DNA from: Kosakonia arachidis
Lineage (GTDB): Bacteria > Pseudomonadota > Gammaproteobacteria > Enterobacterales > Enterobacteriaceae
Length of the DNA stretch: 64,000 bases
Direction of reading: 5' to 3'
NCBI RefSeq assembly: GCF_900116535.1
Contig: NZ_FPAU01000006.1
Span: 62,001 to 126,000, forward strand
Both the position numbers and the translations under genes were made by a program. The notes under the pieces were generated by a model. It saw only the letters and a list, made by a program, of their open reading frames with translations. It had not been told where the DNA came from and ran no database searches. How positions within the stretch are numbered: the first letter of the stretch is position 1; each line of letters opens with the position of its first letter. This document shows positions 19,807 to 28,322 of the stretch, in pieces.

Positions 19807-20787
19807 TCATAGTTCAAAGTCCGTTTTGAAACAATCGGTTATATGTTTTGATAAAAGTTTATATGATGTCCCTTGATTTTTAAATCTCGTTGGGGACAAT
19901 TTTGAAAACATACCTTTCATTATATCTGTAAAATCGTCTACGCTGTAAGTTTGACCATGCTTCATTTTAGTTGCGATAGCAATTTCAACAAACGAGTTCA
20001 TTATAGACTTGAAAACAATAGCATTAGTTAATTGCTCCTCAAGATTATTTTGTTTCATCCATCCATTATAAAAAGAGGATATGTAATTGTTTAGTATTCT
20101 ATAGATTTCTTCAGGTTCTTTACTCCCAAATGTTTTTAAAGCACTGGACATTTAACCATTAAAAGTCACTCTGCTGATTTTGTTTTTTGATTTTTCTCTA
20201 GGGCTGAGTTTACCTAGTAAAATACTATCAGATGATTCATCAAACGTGTCAAAAATATCTCTTAAAATCTGCTCTACACTGCCTTCTCTTTCTGCCATGC
20301 GTTTAATATCAAGCAGTAATTCAGTCGGGACGCTTTTTTGCTTTGAATTCACATCTATAAAGAGTATTGCTTCCTCTTTTTTTGTTAATCCGGTATAAAT
20401 GATTACGGGAATTCGAAGAGTTGATTTAGCAAGGGAAAATCCATACACCCTATGCTGACCATCAATTATTAAAAAAGATTTTGGATTAATTGTGAATTCA
20501 ATTGTTCTTCCTTTACCTATAACTTCGACATCCGCAACTTCTTGTGCAGAAAGAATAACCGCTGATGGTATAGTGCCTCCTTCTTCATCAATGTAATGTG
20601 CTATTTGCATAGCCCTTTTCTTATCAAGTACTCGTTGAAAACCCTCAATGGGATCTTCTTCTCTGGGCGTTGCGTAACAACACTTTGACAAAACTTCCAT
20701 TGGAACAGATAAACTATAGAATCGCTTCTTGTTTTGAGTGATGTTGCTTGCTGTGTATCTTACGCGGTTAGGTTTTTCATTTTCCAT
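19807..20787 (-). pseudogene. DGQHR-domain protein interrupted by an in-frame stop
   Basis: The frame starts at ATG 20787 and runs 211 codons to a TAA at 20154-20152. Without a frame change it then continues from ATG 20151 for 114 codons to 19807. The first part has the DGQHR hallmark (FLIIDGQHRVYGF, about residues 106-118) and a FIDVNSKQKSVPTELLLD segment typical of DndB-like and related proteins. The join reads SRVTFNG, stop, MSSALKTFG, where family members are continuous, so this is probably a nonsense mutation. The alternative is two separate polypeptides, as an ATG directly follows the stop. DGQHR proteins are often found near phosphorothioation or other defence genes; that role is inference here. 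Confidence 0.65.
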
Positions 20788-21194
20788 TTATAGAATCCTT
20801 CCAAATCATTGTAAAAAAAGAAAATATGTCCATGCCTAATTCGTGAATGAAAATCAATCTATCAGTAACTAATCGATTAAATCAGTTTACGTTTAAGAAG
20901 GGACTAGATTAAGAAACGCTATATACGATGATCAGCGTGTATGTTGTATGGAGTTTAGTAGCATTTAATCAATAACATCAAGGCTTTTCCAATACTTTAG
21001 GTTACCATTATTCCTACTAAATGCCGATCGTCTTGTTCTTGCTTTTAAGTGTACCCAAGGGTGTACACAAAAATTAATATATAGTTATTATTGTTTATTT
21101 TGCAGTTTGTTAAGTATTTAAGTGTCTTTCACATTAAAATTACTCGTCTGAAACCCCGTCGCCATGAAGTGAACATATGACCGAGGAGAGCTTT
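20788..21194. other. AT-rich intergenic region, right edge of the post-der insertion
   Basis: About 400 bases with no gene. It must hold the promoter of the DGQHR gene. GTGTACCC and GTGTACAC occur close together at about 21050-21069 (GTGTAC direct repeat with a partial dyad). The last ~60 bases regain backbone composition before yfgJ, so the insertion border lies near 21100-21150. Confidence 0.4.
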
Positions 21195-21410
21195 ATGGAT
21201 CTCAAATGTCCGACCTGCCACAACCCACTGGAACTGGTGGGAACACATGCGCATTGCCACGACTGTGACAACGATATTGAAGTACAGGCTAAGTGCCCGG
21301 AGTGCCATCAGCCTCTGGAAGTATTAAAAGCCTGCGGCGCGGTGGATTTTTTCTGCCAGCACGGCCACGGATTGATCTCTAAAAAACGCGTTGAGTTTAC
21401 CCCACTCTAA
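21195..21410 (+). CDS. yfgJ: Zinc-ribbon protein YfgJ
   Basis: 71-72 residues from ATG 21195 (GAGGAG just upstream); an ATG 18 bases earlier is less likely. Four CxxC pairs are present (CPTC, CHDC, CPEC and a final CGAVDFFCQHGH), the double zinc-ribbon of DUF1407/YfgJ. The C-terminus QHGHGLISKKRVEF matches E. coli YfgJ. Function is unknown. In E. coli it directly follows der, so its presence here marks the return to backbone. It converges with the emfourin gene, their ends overlapping by four bases. Confidence 0.92.
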   Translation: MDLKCPTCHNPLELVGTHAHCHDCDNDIEVQAKCPECHQPLEVLKACGAVDFFCQHGHGLISKKRVEFTPL

Positions 21411-21748
21411 GGCTTGCAGATGCAGGCTTCGCCATCGCGCCACAGTTCCACCAGTGACGGGGGGGCTTTACTTTCCGGGATCAGCAACAGCACATCGGTT
21501 TGCCGCGTGGTCCAGGTTATCTGCAAACGGTAAAATCGCTGATCGCCGCGCCCCGGCGAATCCGGCTGCCCGGGCGGTTGCCCGAGCGGCAGGGTCTGAT
21601 GCAGGATACTGACCAGGCGCTGGCGCTGTTCCGCGTTAAGCTGAGCAATCACGATTTTTCGCGTGCCGCTCAGCTTCGGAATATAAGCCAGCCCGCCTTC
21701 GCGGGCGACTTCGACCACAGCATCATCGGTCAATTCGGGTTCGTTCAT
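21407..21748 (-). CDS. Emfourin, protein inhibitor of the M4 protease protealysin
   Basis: 113 residues without a signal peptide. It begins MNEPELTDDAVVEVAREGGLAYIPKLSG and has the size and position of emfourin, the M4in family inhibitor encoded next to protealysin-like proteases in Serratia and relatives. Its ATG overlaps the stop of the protease gene (TAATG), so the two are translationally coupled with the protease first. The family protein binds and blocks the mature enzyme, which would protect the cell from its own intracellular protealysin. Identification rests on context and general similarity. Confidence 0.82.
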   Translation of the reverse strand: MNEPELTDDAVVEVAREGGLAYIPKLSGTRKIVIAQLNAEQRQRLVSILHQTLPLGQPPGQPDSPGRGDQRFYRLQITWTTRQTDVLLLIPESKAPPSLVELWRDGEACICKP

Positions 21749-22773
21749 TACAACACTCCAACCTCTTTCCAGGCTTTCTCGATAGCGTCTGCAACCTGCT
21801 GGCCTGAACGTTTTTCACCGTGCAGAATGGTCAGTTTCGCAAAGGCGGCGAAATCGGCATTTTGCGCCAGTGCCTTATCGCAAACGGTATCATACCAGGC
21901 GTGACCGGCTTTCTCCCAGGCATAGCCGCCAATCGCCATCGCAGCAAGGTAAAACGCGCGGTTGGGGATACCGGAATTCAGATGCACGCCGCCGTTATCT
22001 TCACGGGTTTTCACAAAATCTTTCATGTGTGCAGGTTGCGGATCTTTACCCAGTAGCGGGTCATCATAGGCGGTGCCAGGGTGAGACATCGACCGCAGGC
22101 CTTTGCCATGAATTCCTTTTGCCAGCAACCCTTCCCCGATGATCCAGTCGGCCTGATCCGCGGTTTGCTGCTTGTGGTACTGCTTCACCAGTGAACCAAA
22201 AACATCCGATAACGACTCATTAAGTGCGCCTGACTGTTCAAAATAGATCAGCGCGGCTTCCGTTTCTGTGACGCCGTGGCTGAGTTCATGCGCCACCACA
22301 TCAATCGCGATGGTAAAGCGATTGAAAATTTCACCGTCGCCGTCGCCAAACACCATTTGCTGACCATTCCAGAAAGCGTTCTGATATTGCTGACCATAAT
22401 GCACGGTGCCGTTCAGCACCATTCCCTTATTATCCAGCGAGTTGCGCTGTAAAACTTGCCAGAAAAAATCGTGGGTAACGCCGAGATAGTCGTAAGCTTC
22501 ATCCACGGCCACATCACCATTCGACGGCTGGCCTTCGTAGCGCACCTGCTTACCGGGCAGACTCTCTTTCTGCTGCGCATCATAGATATCGCGTACTAGT
22601 TCGCCGGGTGAGGTGACCAGCGGCGCGCTGGGTTTGCCGTGGCTGTGTGCCATCAACGTTTGCACATGGGTTAATGTTTGTTGTGCGCAGCGCTGCTGAA
22701 CTTCTGAACCATGGTCGATAATGCGGCGAAGAATATAGGGCGGGATAACGCTGCTAAACGGGCGTGTTTTCAT
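21748..22773 (-). CDS. Protealysin-like M4 (thermolysin-family) metalloprotease
   Basis: 341 residues from ATG 22773, the same length as Serratia protealysin precursor; an upstream in-frame start at 22803 is less likely because GGAGAG precedes 22773. It has the short protealysin-type propeptide with the PPYILRRI motif instead of a long thermolysin FTP/PepSY propeptide. The zinc site is VVAHELSHGVTE (HELSH), followed by the third-ligand motif GALNESLSDVFG and the catalytic-histidine region. There is no signal peptide. Known members act on bacterial and host cytoskeletal proteins. The gene is not at this locus in E. coli. Coupled to emfourin downstream. Confidence 0.93.
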   Translation of the reverse strand: MKTRPFSSVIPPYILRRIIDHGSEVQQRCAQQTLTHVQTLMAHSHGKPSAPLVTSPGELVRDIYDAQQKESLPGKQVRYEGQPSNGDVAVDEAYDYLGVTHDFFWQVLQRNSLDNKGMVLNGTVHYGQQYQNAFWNGQQMVFGDGDGEIFNRFTIAIDVVAHELSHGVTETEAALIYFEQSGALNESLSDVFGSLVKQYHKQQTADQADWIIGEGLLAKGIHGKGLRSMSHPGTAYDDPLLGKDPQPAHMKDFVKTREDNGGVHLNSGIPNRAFYLAAMAIGGYAWEKAGHAWYDTVCDKALAQNADFAAFAKLTILHGEKRSGQQVADAIEKAWKEVGVL

Positions 22774-22839
22774 GTCGCTCTCCTTGATGAAAAAGAACAA
22801 CAAAAAGTATAGGGGCCGGTGGTAGGTTAATTGTACAAA

Positions 22840-24213
22840 TTAGGATGATTTACGCTGGCGCGGTTTTTTTACGGGCGTCACGCTGCTGACTTCACTCTCC
22901 ACCCAGCCGTCATTCAGGCGAGTAGTGAGCTTATCGCCGACTTTTACCTGGCGGGTTTTTTTCAGAACATCGCCAGCCGGAGAGGTGGTCACGCTGTAAC
23001 CGCGGGCCAGCGTCGCCAGCGGGCTGACGGCTTCCAGATGTGTAATAGCCGTACTAAACCGTTCGCGTGTGGCACTTAAACGGTCGCGAACGTTCTGGCT
23101 CAGACGATATTCCAGCTGCTGCACGCGGCTTTGCGCTCGATGAATACGCGGCTGTGGGTTTTGCTGATTCAGACGTTGCATCACACGCTGCTGACGGGCA
23201 GAAGCGCGTTTTAACTGCGCATCCAGCGCGTTTTGCATGCGCTGTTGCAGACGCTCCAGCACGGTTTGCTGACGCGCCAGCCGTAACTGTGGGTGCTGCT
23301 GTTGCAGGCGATGGTTCAATAGGGCGAAGCGGCGGTTGCGGCCAGCCAGATAGTAATCCATCGACATCTCTAAGCGCTGCTGCATTGCCTGTACCTGGCG
23401 CAACAGTTCAAGCTGGTTGCGGCTGACAATTTCCGCTGCGGCCGAAGGCGTTGGCGCGCGCAGATCGGCAACAAAATCGGCAATCGTGACATCTGTTTCA
23501 TGGCCGACGGCGCTGACCACCGGAATGCGGCTTGCGAAAATAGCGCGTGCGACGCGTTCGTCGTTAAAACTCCAGAGATCTTCCAGCGAGCCGCCGCCGC
23601 GACCAACAATCAGCACATCACATTCCTGACGTGCATTCGCCAGCTCAATAGCACGCACGATTTGCCCCGGTGCATCTTCGCCTTGCACCGCCGTCGGGTA
23701 GATGACTATCGGCAGAGACGGGTCCCGACGTTTCAGCACATGCAGAATATCGTGCAGCGCCGCGCCAGTTTTCGATGTGATCACACCCACGCAGTGCGCA
23801 GGTGAGGGCAGCGGTTGTTTAAATTGCTGATCGAACACCCCTTCGGCAGTGAGTTTGGCTTTTAGCTGCTCATACTTCTGCTGCAACAAGCCTTCACCGG
23901 CCGGTTGCATGCTTTCGACGATAATCTGGTATTCCCCGCGTGGTTCATACAGCGTGATATTGGCGCGAACCAGCACCTGCTGGCCATGCTGCGGGCGAAA
24001 CGTAACGCGGCGGTTGCTGTTGCGGAACATCGCGCAGCGCACCTGAGCGGTATCGTCTTTTAAGGTGAAGTACCAGTGACCGGAAGCGGGCTGGGTAAAA
24101 TTGGAGATTTCGCCGCTGATCCACACCTGACCAAGTTCGCGTTCCAGCAGTAAGCGCACCGACTGGTTCAGGCGGCTGACAGTATAAATGGAGGGGGATT
24201 GGAACGACGACAT
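22840..24213 (-). CDS. xseA: Exodeoxyribonuclease VII large subunit
   Basis: 457 residues (E. coli 456). The N-terminal OB-fold ([10 protein letters not shown]) is followed by the nuclease domain with [15 protein letters not shown] and [12 protein letters not shown], then long coiled coils rich in Arg/Gln (about residues 270-380) and a C-terminal domain ending in a basic tail. Together with XseB it degrades single-stranded DNA into oligonucleotides. It is divergent from guaB across a shared ~150-base promoter region, as in E. coli. Confidence 0.97.
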   Translation of the reverse strand: MSSFQSPSIYTVSRLNQSVRLLLERELGQVWISGEISNFTQPASGHWYFTLKDDTAQVRCAMFRNSNRRVTFRPQHGQQVLVRANITLYEPRGEYQIIVESMQPAGEGLLQQKYEQLKAKLTAEGVFDQQFKQPLPSPAHCVGVITSKTGAALHDILHVLKRRDPSLPIVIYPTAVQGEDAPGQIVRAIELANARQECDVLIVGRGGGSLEDLWSFNDERVARAIFASRIPVVSAVGHETDVTIADFVADLRAPTPSAAAEIVSRNQLELLRQVQAMQQRLEMSMDYYLAGRNRRFALLNHRLQQQHPQLRLARQQTVLERLQQRMQNALDAQLKRASARQQRVMQRLNQQNPQPRIHRAQSRVQQLEYRLSQNVRDRLSATRERFSTAITHLEAVSPLATLARGYSVTTSPAGDVLKKTRQVKVGDKLTTRLNDGWVESEVSSVTPVKKPRQRKSS

Positions 24214-24304
24214 GTGAGCCAGATCAAATTCTAAATCAGCAAGTTATTCAGTCGATAGTAACCCGATACGAGGAGATGGCAAGTTTTTTATCAAAAAAGT
24301 GTGG

Positions 24305-24330
24305 ATGCAATCGGTTACGCTCTGTATAAT
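24305..24330 (+). promoter_or_regulatory. PurR operator and -10 box of the guaBA promoter
   Basis: ATGCAATCGGTTACGC at 24305-24320 fits the PurR consensus ACGCAAACGTTTGCGT and matches the known E. coli guaB operator in position. A perfect TATAAT follows at 24325-24330. The operator therefore overlaps the promoter, consistent with purine repression of guaBA. Confidence 0.8.
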
Positions 24331-24371
24331 GCCACGGCAATATTTAACCCCCCAGGTCAGAGATATTGCCC

Positions 24372-25838
24372 ATGCTACGTATTGCTAAAGAAGCACTGAC
24401 GTTTGACGACGTCCTCCTCGTTCCCGCTCATTCCACCGTTCTGCCGAATACTGCTGACTTAAGCACGCAGCTCACCAAAACCATTCGCCTGAACATTCCT
24501 ATGCTCTCTGCGGCGATGGATACCGTGACTGAAGCGCGCCTCGCGATTGCGTTGGCACAGGAAGGCGGCATTGGCTTTATTCACAAAAACATGTCTATTG
24601 AGCGTCAGGCGGAAGAAGTTCGCCGCGTGAAGAAACATGAGTCCGGCGTGGTTAAAGATCCGCAGACTGTTCTGCCGACCACCACCCTGCGCGAAGTGAA
24701 AGAACTGACCGAACGTAACGGCTTTGCCGGTTATCCTGTCGTTAACGGCGACAACGAACTGGTGGGTATCATCACCGGGCGTGATGTGCGTTTCGTCACC
24801 GATCTGAGCCAGCCGGTCAGCGTTTATATGACGCCGAAAGAGCGTCTGGTGACTGTTCGCGAAGGGGAATCCCGCGAAGTCGTGTTCGCTAAAATGCACG
24901 AAAAACGCGTTGAAAAAGCGCTGGTTGTCGATGACAGCTTCCATCTGCGCGGCATGATCACCGTGAAAGACTTCCAGAAAGCAGAACGTAAACCAAACGC
25001 CTGTAAAGATGCGCAGGGTCAGTTACGCGTTGGTGCGGCAGTTGGTGCTGGCGCCGGTAACGAAGAGCGCGTTGACGCGCTGGTTGCCGCAGGCGTTGAC
25101 GTACTGCTGATCGACTCCTCTCACGGCCATTCCGAAGGCGTGTTGCAGCGCATTCGCGAAACCCGTGCTAAATACCCGGATCTGCAAATCATCGGCGGTA
25201 ACGTTGCCACTGGCGCAGGTGCTCGTGCCCTGGCGGAAGCGGGCGTGAGCGCAGTGAAAGTCGGTATCGGCCCTGGCTCCATCTGTACGACTCGTATCGT
25301 GACAGGCGTGGGTGTTCCGCAGATCACTGCCGTTTCCGACGCGGTTGAAGCGCTGGAAGGCACGGGTATTCCGGTTATCGCTGACGGCGGTATCCGTTTC
25401 TCCGGCGACATCGCCAAAGCCATCGCCGCAGGCGCTGCCGCAGTAATGGTCGGCTCTATGCTGGCGGGTACTGAAGAATCCCCGGGCGAAATCGAACTCT
25501 ACCAGGGCCGTTCTTACAAATCTTACCGCGGTATGGGCTCTCTGGGCGCGATGTCCAAAGGCTCTTCCGACCGTTACTTCCAGAGCGATAACGCAGCCGA
25601 CAAACTGGTGCCGGAAGGGATCGAAGGCCGCGTTGCCTATAAAGGCCGCCTGAAGGAGATCATTCACCAGCAGATGGGCGGCCTGCGCTCCTGTATGGGG
25701 CTGACTGGCTGTGGTACCATCGACGACCTGCGTACCAAAGCGGAATTTGTACGCATCAGCGGTGCCGGTATCCAGGAAAGCCACGTTCACGACGTGACTA
25801 TCACCAAGGAATCTCCGAACTACCGCATGGGTTCTTAA
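24372..25838 (+). CDS. guaB: Inosine-5'-monophosphate dehydrogenase
   Basis: 488 residues from ATG 24372, the E. coli length. It oxidises IMP to XMP with NAD, the committed step to GMP. The catalytic cysteine loop is visible as [11 protein letters not shown], the two CBS domains lie at about residues 95-205 ([19 protein letters not shown] and similar), and the flap RGMGSLGAM is present. It is followed by guaA after 113 bases containing a hairpin, and the two form the guaBA operon under PurR control. Confidence 0.98.
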   Translation: MLRIAKEALTFDDVLLVPAHSTVLPNTADLSTQLTKTIRLNIPMLSAAMDTVTEARLAIALAQEGGIGFIHKNMSIERQAEEVRRVKKHESGVVKDPQTVLPTTTLREVKELTERNGFAGYPVVNGDNELVGIITGRDVRFVTDLSQPVSVYMTPKERLVTVREGESREVVFAKMHEKRVEKALVVDDSFHLRGMITVKDFQKAERKPNACKDAQGQLRVGAAVGAGAGNEERVDALVAAGVDVLLIDSSHGHSEGVLQRIRETRAKYPDLQIIGGNVATGAGARALAEAGVSAVKVGIGPGSICTTRIVTGVGVPQITAVSDAVEALEGTGIPVIADGGIRFSGDIAKAIAAGAAAVMVGSMLAGTEESPGEIELYQGRSYKSYRGMGSLGAMSKGSSDRYFQSDNAADKLVPEGIEGRVAYKGRLKEIIHQQMGGLRSCMGLTGCGTIDDLRTKAEFVRISGAGIQESHVHDVTITKESPNYRMGS

Positions 25839-25846
25839 TGATTTCT

Positions 25847-25870
25847 GCGCCCGGTGTTTTCACCGGGCGC
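25847..25870 (+). other. Intercistronic hairpin between guaB and guaA
   Basis: GCGCCCGGTG at 25847-25856 pairs exactly with CACCGGGCGC at 25861-25870 around a TTTT loop. No T-tract follows, so it looks like an mRNA-stabilising or processing stem rather than a terminator. Confidence 0.7.
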
Positions 25871-25951
25871 TGACTTTCATACTCTCTGTTCAGGTTTCAG
25901 CCTGCAAGACGACGAGTATATTCATTGCCACTTGCCTCGGAAGTAACGTCA

Positions 25952-27529
25952 ATGACGGACAATATTCATAAACATCGTATTCTTATCCTCGACTTCGGTT
26001 CTCAGTACACGCAACTGGTTGCACGCCGCGTGCGTGAGCTGGGCGTCTACTGCGAACTGTGGGCGTGGGATGTCACCGAAGCGCAGATCCGCGACTTCAA
26101 CCCAAGCGGCATCATCCTTTCCGGTGGCCCGGAAAGCACCACCGAAGAGAACAGCCCGCGTGCACCGCAGTATGTGTTCGAAGCGGGTGTTCCGGTACTT
26201 GGCGTGTGCTATGGCATGCAGACCATGGCGATGCAGCTTGGTGGCCACGTTGAAGGTTCTAACGAGCGTGAATTCGGTTACGCACAGGTTGAAGTGCAGA
26301 CTGACAGCGCGCTGGTTCGCGGCATTGAAGATTCCCTGACCGCTGAAGGCAAAGTGCTGCTAGACGTGTGGATGAGCCACGGCGACAAAGTGACGGCCAT
26401 TCCGTCTGATTTCGTGACCGTTGCCAGCACCGAAAGTTGCCCGTTCGCCATCATGGCAAATGAAGAAAAACGCTTCTACGGCGTGCAGTTCCACCCCGAA
26501 GTGACCCACACCCGTCAGGGCTTGCGTTTGCTGGAGCGCTTTGTGCGCGATATTTGCGAATGTGAAGCGCTGTGGACGCCCGCAAAAATCATCGACGATG
26601 CGGTTGAACGCATTCGTAAACAGGTTGGCGATGATAAAGTGATCCTCGGCCTTTCCGGTGGCGTGGACTCTTCTGTCACTGCGATGCTGCTGCACCGTGC
26701 CATCGGCACAAAACTGACCTGCGTATTCGTTGATAATGGCCTGCTGCGCCTGAACGAAGCTGCACAGGTGATGGACATGTTTGGCGATCATTTTGGTCTG
26801 AATATCGTTCACGTTCCGGCAGAAGATCGCTTCCTTTCAGCATTGGCTGGCGAGAACGATCCGGAAGCAAAACGCAAAATCATTGGCCGCGTATTCGTGG
26901 AAGTGTTCGACGAAGAAGCCCTGAAGCTGGAAGACGTGAAGTGGCTGGCGCAGGGTACCATCTACCCGGACGTGATCGAATCTGCCGCATCTGCAACCGG
27001 TAAAGCGCACGTTATTAAATCTCACCACAACGTGGGCGGCCTGCCGAAAGAGATGAAGATGGGCCTGGTTGAGCCGCTGAAAGAGCTGTTCAAAGACGAA
27101 GTGCGTAAAATTGGTCTGGAACTCGGCCTGCCGTACGATATGCTCTACCGTCACCCGTTCCCGGGCCCTGGCCTCGGTGTTCGTGTGCTGGGCGAAGTGA
27201 AGAAAGAGTACTGTGACCTGCTACGTCGCGCTGATGCGATCTTTATTGAAGAGCTGCATAGAGCTGACCTCTACAACAAAGTAAGCCAGGCCTTCACCGT
27301 GTTCCTGCCGGTCCGTTCCGTTGGCGTGATGGGTGATGGTCGTAAATACGACTGGGTTGTCTCTCTGCGTGCAGTCGAAACCATCGACTTTATGACCGCA
27401 CACTGGGCGCACCTGCCGTACGATTTCCTCGGACGCGTTTCCAACCGCATCATCAATGAAGTCAACGGTATTTCCCGCGTGGTGTATGACATCAGCGGCA
27501 AACCACCAGCTACCATTGAGTGGGAATGA
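25952..27529 (+). CDS. guaA: GMP synthase (glutamine-hydrolysing)
   Basis: 525 residues from ATG 25952, the E. coli length. The N-terminal class I glutamine amidotransferase domain has the nucleophile motif GVCYGMQ and the HPEV histidine; the ATP-pyrophosphatase domain has the P-loop LSGGVDSSV, and the C-terminal dimerisation domain ends KPPATIEWE. It converts XMP to GMP. The 3' end of guaA is a well-known integration site for mobile elements in bacteria, and here accessory DNA starts immediately at its stop codon. Confidence 0.98.
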   Translation: MTDNIHKHRILILDFGSQYTQLVARRVRELGVYCELWAWDVTEAQIRDFNPSGIILSGGPESTTEENSPRAPQYVFEAGVPVLGVCYGMQTMAMQLGGHVEGSNEREFGYAQVEVQTDSALVRGIEDSLTAEGKVLLDVWMSHGDKVTAIPSDFVTVASTESCPFAIMANEEKRFYGVQFHPEVTHTRQGLRLLERFVRDICECEALWTPAKIIDDAVERIRKQVGDDKVILGLSGGVDSSVTAMLLHRAIGTKLTCVFVDNGLLRLNEAAQVMDMFGDHFGLNIVHVPAEDRFLSALAGENDPEAKRKIIGRVFVEVFDEEALKLEDVKWLAQGTIYPDVIESAASATGKAHVIKSHHNVGGLPKEMKMGLVEPLKELFKDEVRKIGLELGLPYDMLYRHPFPGPGLGVRVLGEVKKEYCDLLRRADAIFIEELHRADLYNKVSQAFTVFLPVRSVGVMGDGRKYDWVVSLRAVETIDFMTAHWAHLPYDFLGRVSNRIINEVNGISRVVYDISGKPPATIEWE

Positions 27530-27744
27530 TTTCCCAAAAGGAAACGTCTTGCACTAACAGGCACTAGAGCAAACTTAAGTCCGCGTAACAGCGGACTTTT
27601 TTGTTCTCACCCTTAAACCATCTCATGGGGAGGTGGTGATTGATTCTGTAAGGCGATAGCCTGAAGAATGCCCATGCCGGAATATCTCTGCTTACCCACC
27701 ACAAGTAAAAGGAGACAAACCGTGGCCAGCTTTTGTTGACCACT
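27528..27744 (+). repeat. Direct repeat copy 1 (217 bp), starting at the guaA stop
   Basis: This segment is repeated almost identically, in the same orientation, at 30530-30751. The differences seen by eye are a few point changes and a five-base insertion (GATGG) in the second copy. It starts within the guaA stop codon and includes the guaA terminator. It ends with GTGGCCAGC and a TTGACCAC, preceded by AAAAGGAG. The repeats bracket the FIST-chemoreceptor gene. Confidence 0.9.
27577..27604 (+). terminator. guaA terminator
   Basis: AAGTCCGC at 27577-27584 pairs with GCGGACTT at 27591-27598, followed by a T-run. It lies about 48 bases after the guaA stop and is duplicated as part of the direct repeat. 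Confidence 0.85.
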
Positions 27745-27748
27745 ACAA

Positions 27749-27852
27749 TCAGAAATGCCGCTGTTTGCGGCTGACCTCTGGCTCCGGTGTCCCCAGATCG
27801 GCCTGCTTCAGGGTAAAGACCATCTGCTCTTCGGTGAATCGTGATTTTTCAC
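27749..27852 (-). pseudogene. N-terminal fragment of an IS3-family orfA transposase
   Basis: On the minus strand the codons read KSRFTEEQMVFTLKQADLGTPEPEVSRKQ, which is the start of IS3-family OrfA proteins (KSRFTEEQ...FALKQAE). A GTG-like start at 27852 is out of frame by one base in an A-run, and the frame stops after about 33 codons at 27749. It is a dead scrap just inside repeat copy 1 and suggests that an insertion sequence took part in building this region. Confidence 0.65.
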
Positions 27853-28322
27853 TGGTCCCCCCTCCGTTCAGGGAGTGTAGATCATGCAGGTATTCTGTTT
27901 CTGAATGGTGCAAGATTTCTGGTCAGGGTGATCAAAGTAAACTGTTACCTTAAGGTAAAGTTAAGGGGCATGCAGGTCTGAAAATATATAGGCTTAATTA
28001 CAAGGATAGCGATACACCATATTTTGAGGCCTATCACATAATTGGTATATATTTTTCACGGATGATATATCGATAGTCTGCTATGCGCCGTTATACACTG
28101 ATTATTTTGACTATTTCAATAATTGCCGCGCGTTTCTGCCGATAAAAATAATTAAACATTTAACCCACCAAGGCGATAAGAGATAAGTAATCAATGCACT
28201 TTTTCTAAATTGTATCTGGTGCTTCTTTTGATGTATGTAATGAAAGCAAAATATATAGCCTCATAAATTCGTCCTAACTTTAGACTCCGTAAAAAATTTA
28301 GTTTTTCAAAAACGGTGAGGAT
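27853..28322. other. AT-rich leader region of the FIST-chemoreceptor gene
   Basis: No gene. It contains a perfect 14-bp palindrome (TTACCTTAAGGTAA, 27945-27958) that could be a regulator site, and a FliA-type promoter candidate near 28119-28145. The stretch is clearly AT-richer than guaA. Confidence 0.4.
28119..28145 (+). promoter_or_regulatory. Candidate sigma-28 (FliA) promoter
   Basis: GCCGATAA at 28138-28145 is an exact match to the FliA -10 consensus. The -35 at the consensus spacing, ATAATTGC, is weak (consensus TAAAGTTT). It is 178 bases upstream of a chemotaxis transducer-like gene, the kind of gene FliA usually transcribes. Confidence 0.45.

Noticed and set aside
25847-25870. Hairpin between guaB and guaA as a terminator or riboswitch
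   Set aside because: No T-tract follows and there is no conserved aptamer-like structure; better read as a message-stabilising stem.
27765-27953. Plus-strand 62-codon frame after guaA
   Set aside because: It is antisense to the IS3 orfA fragment and has no domain or ribosome-binding site.
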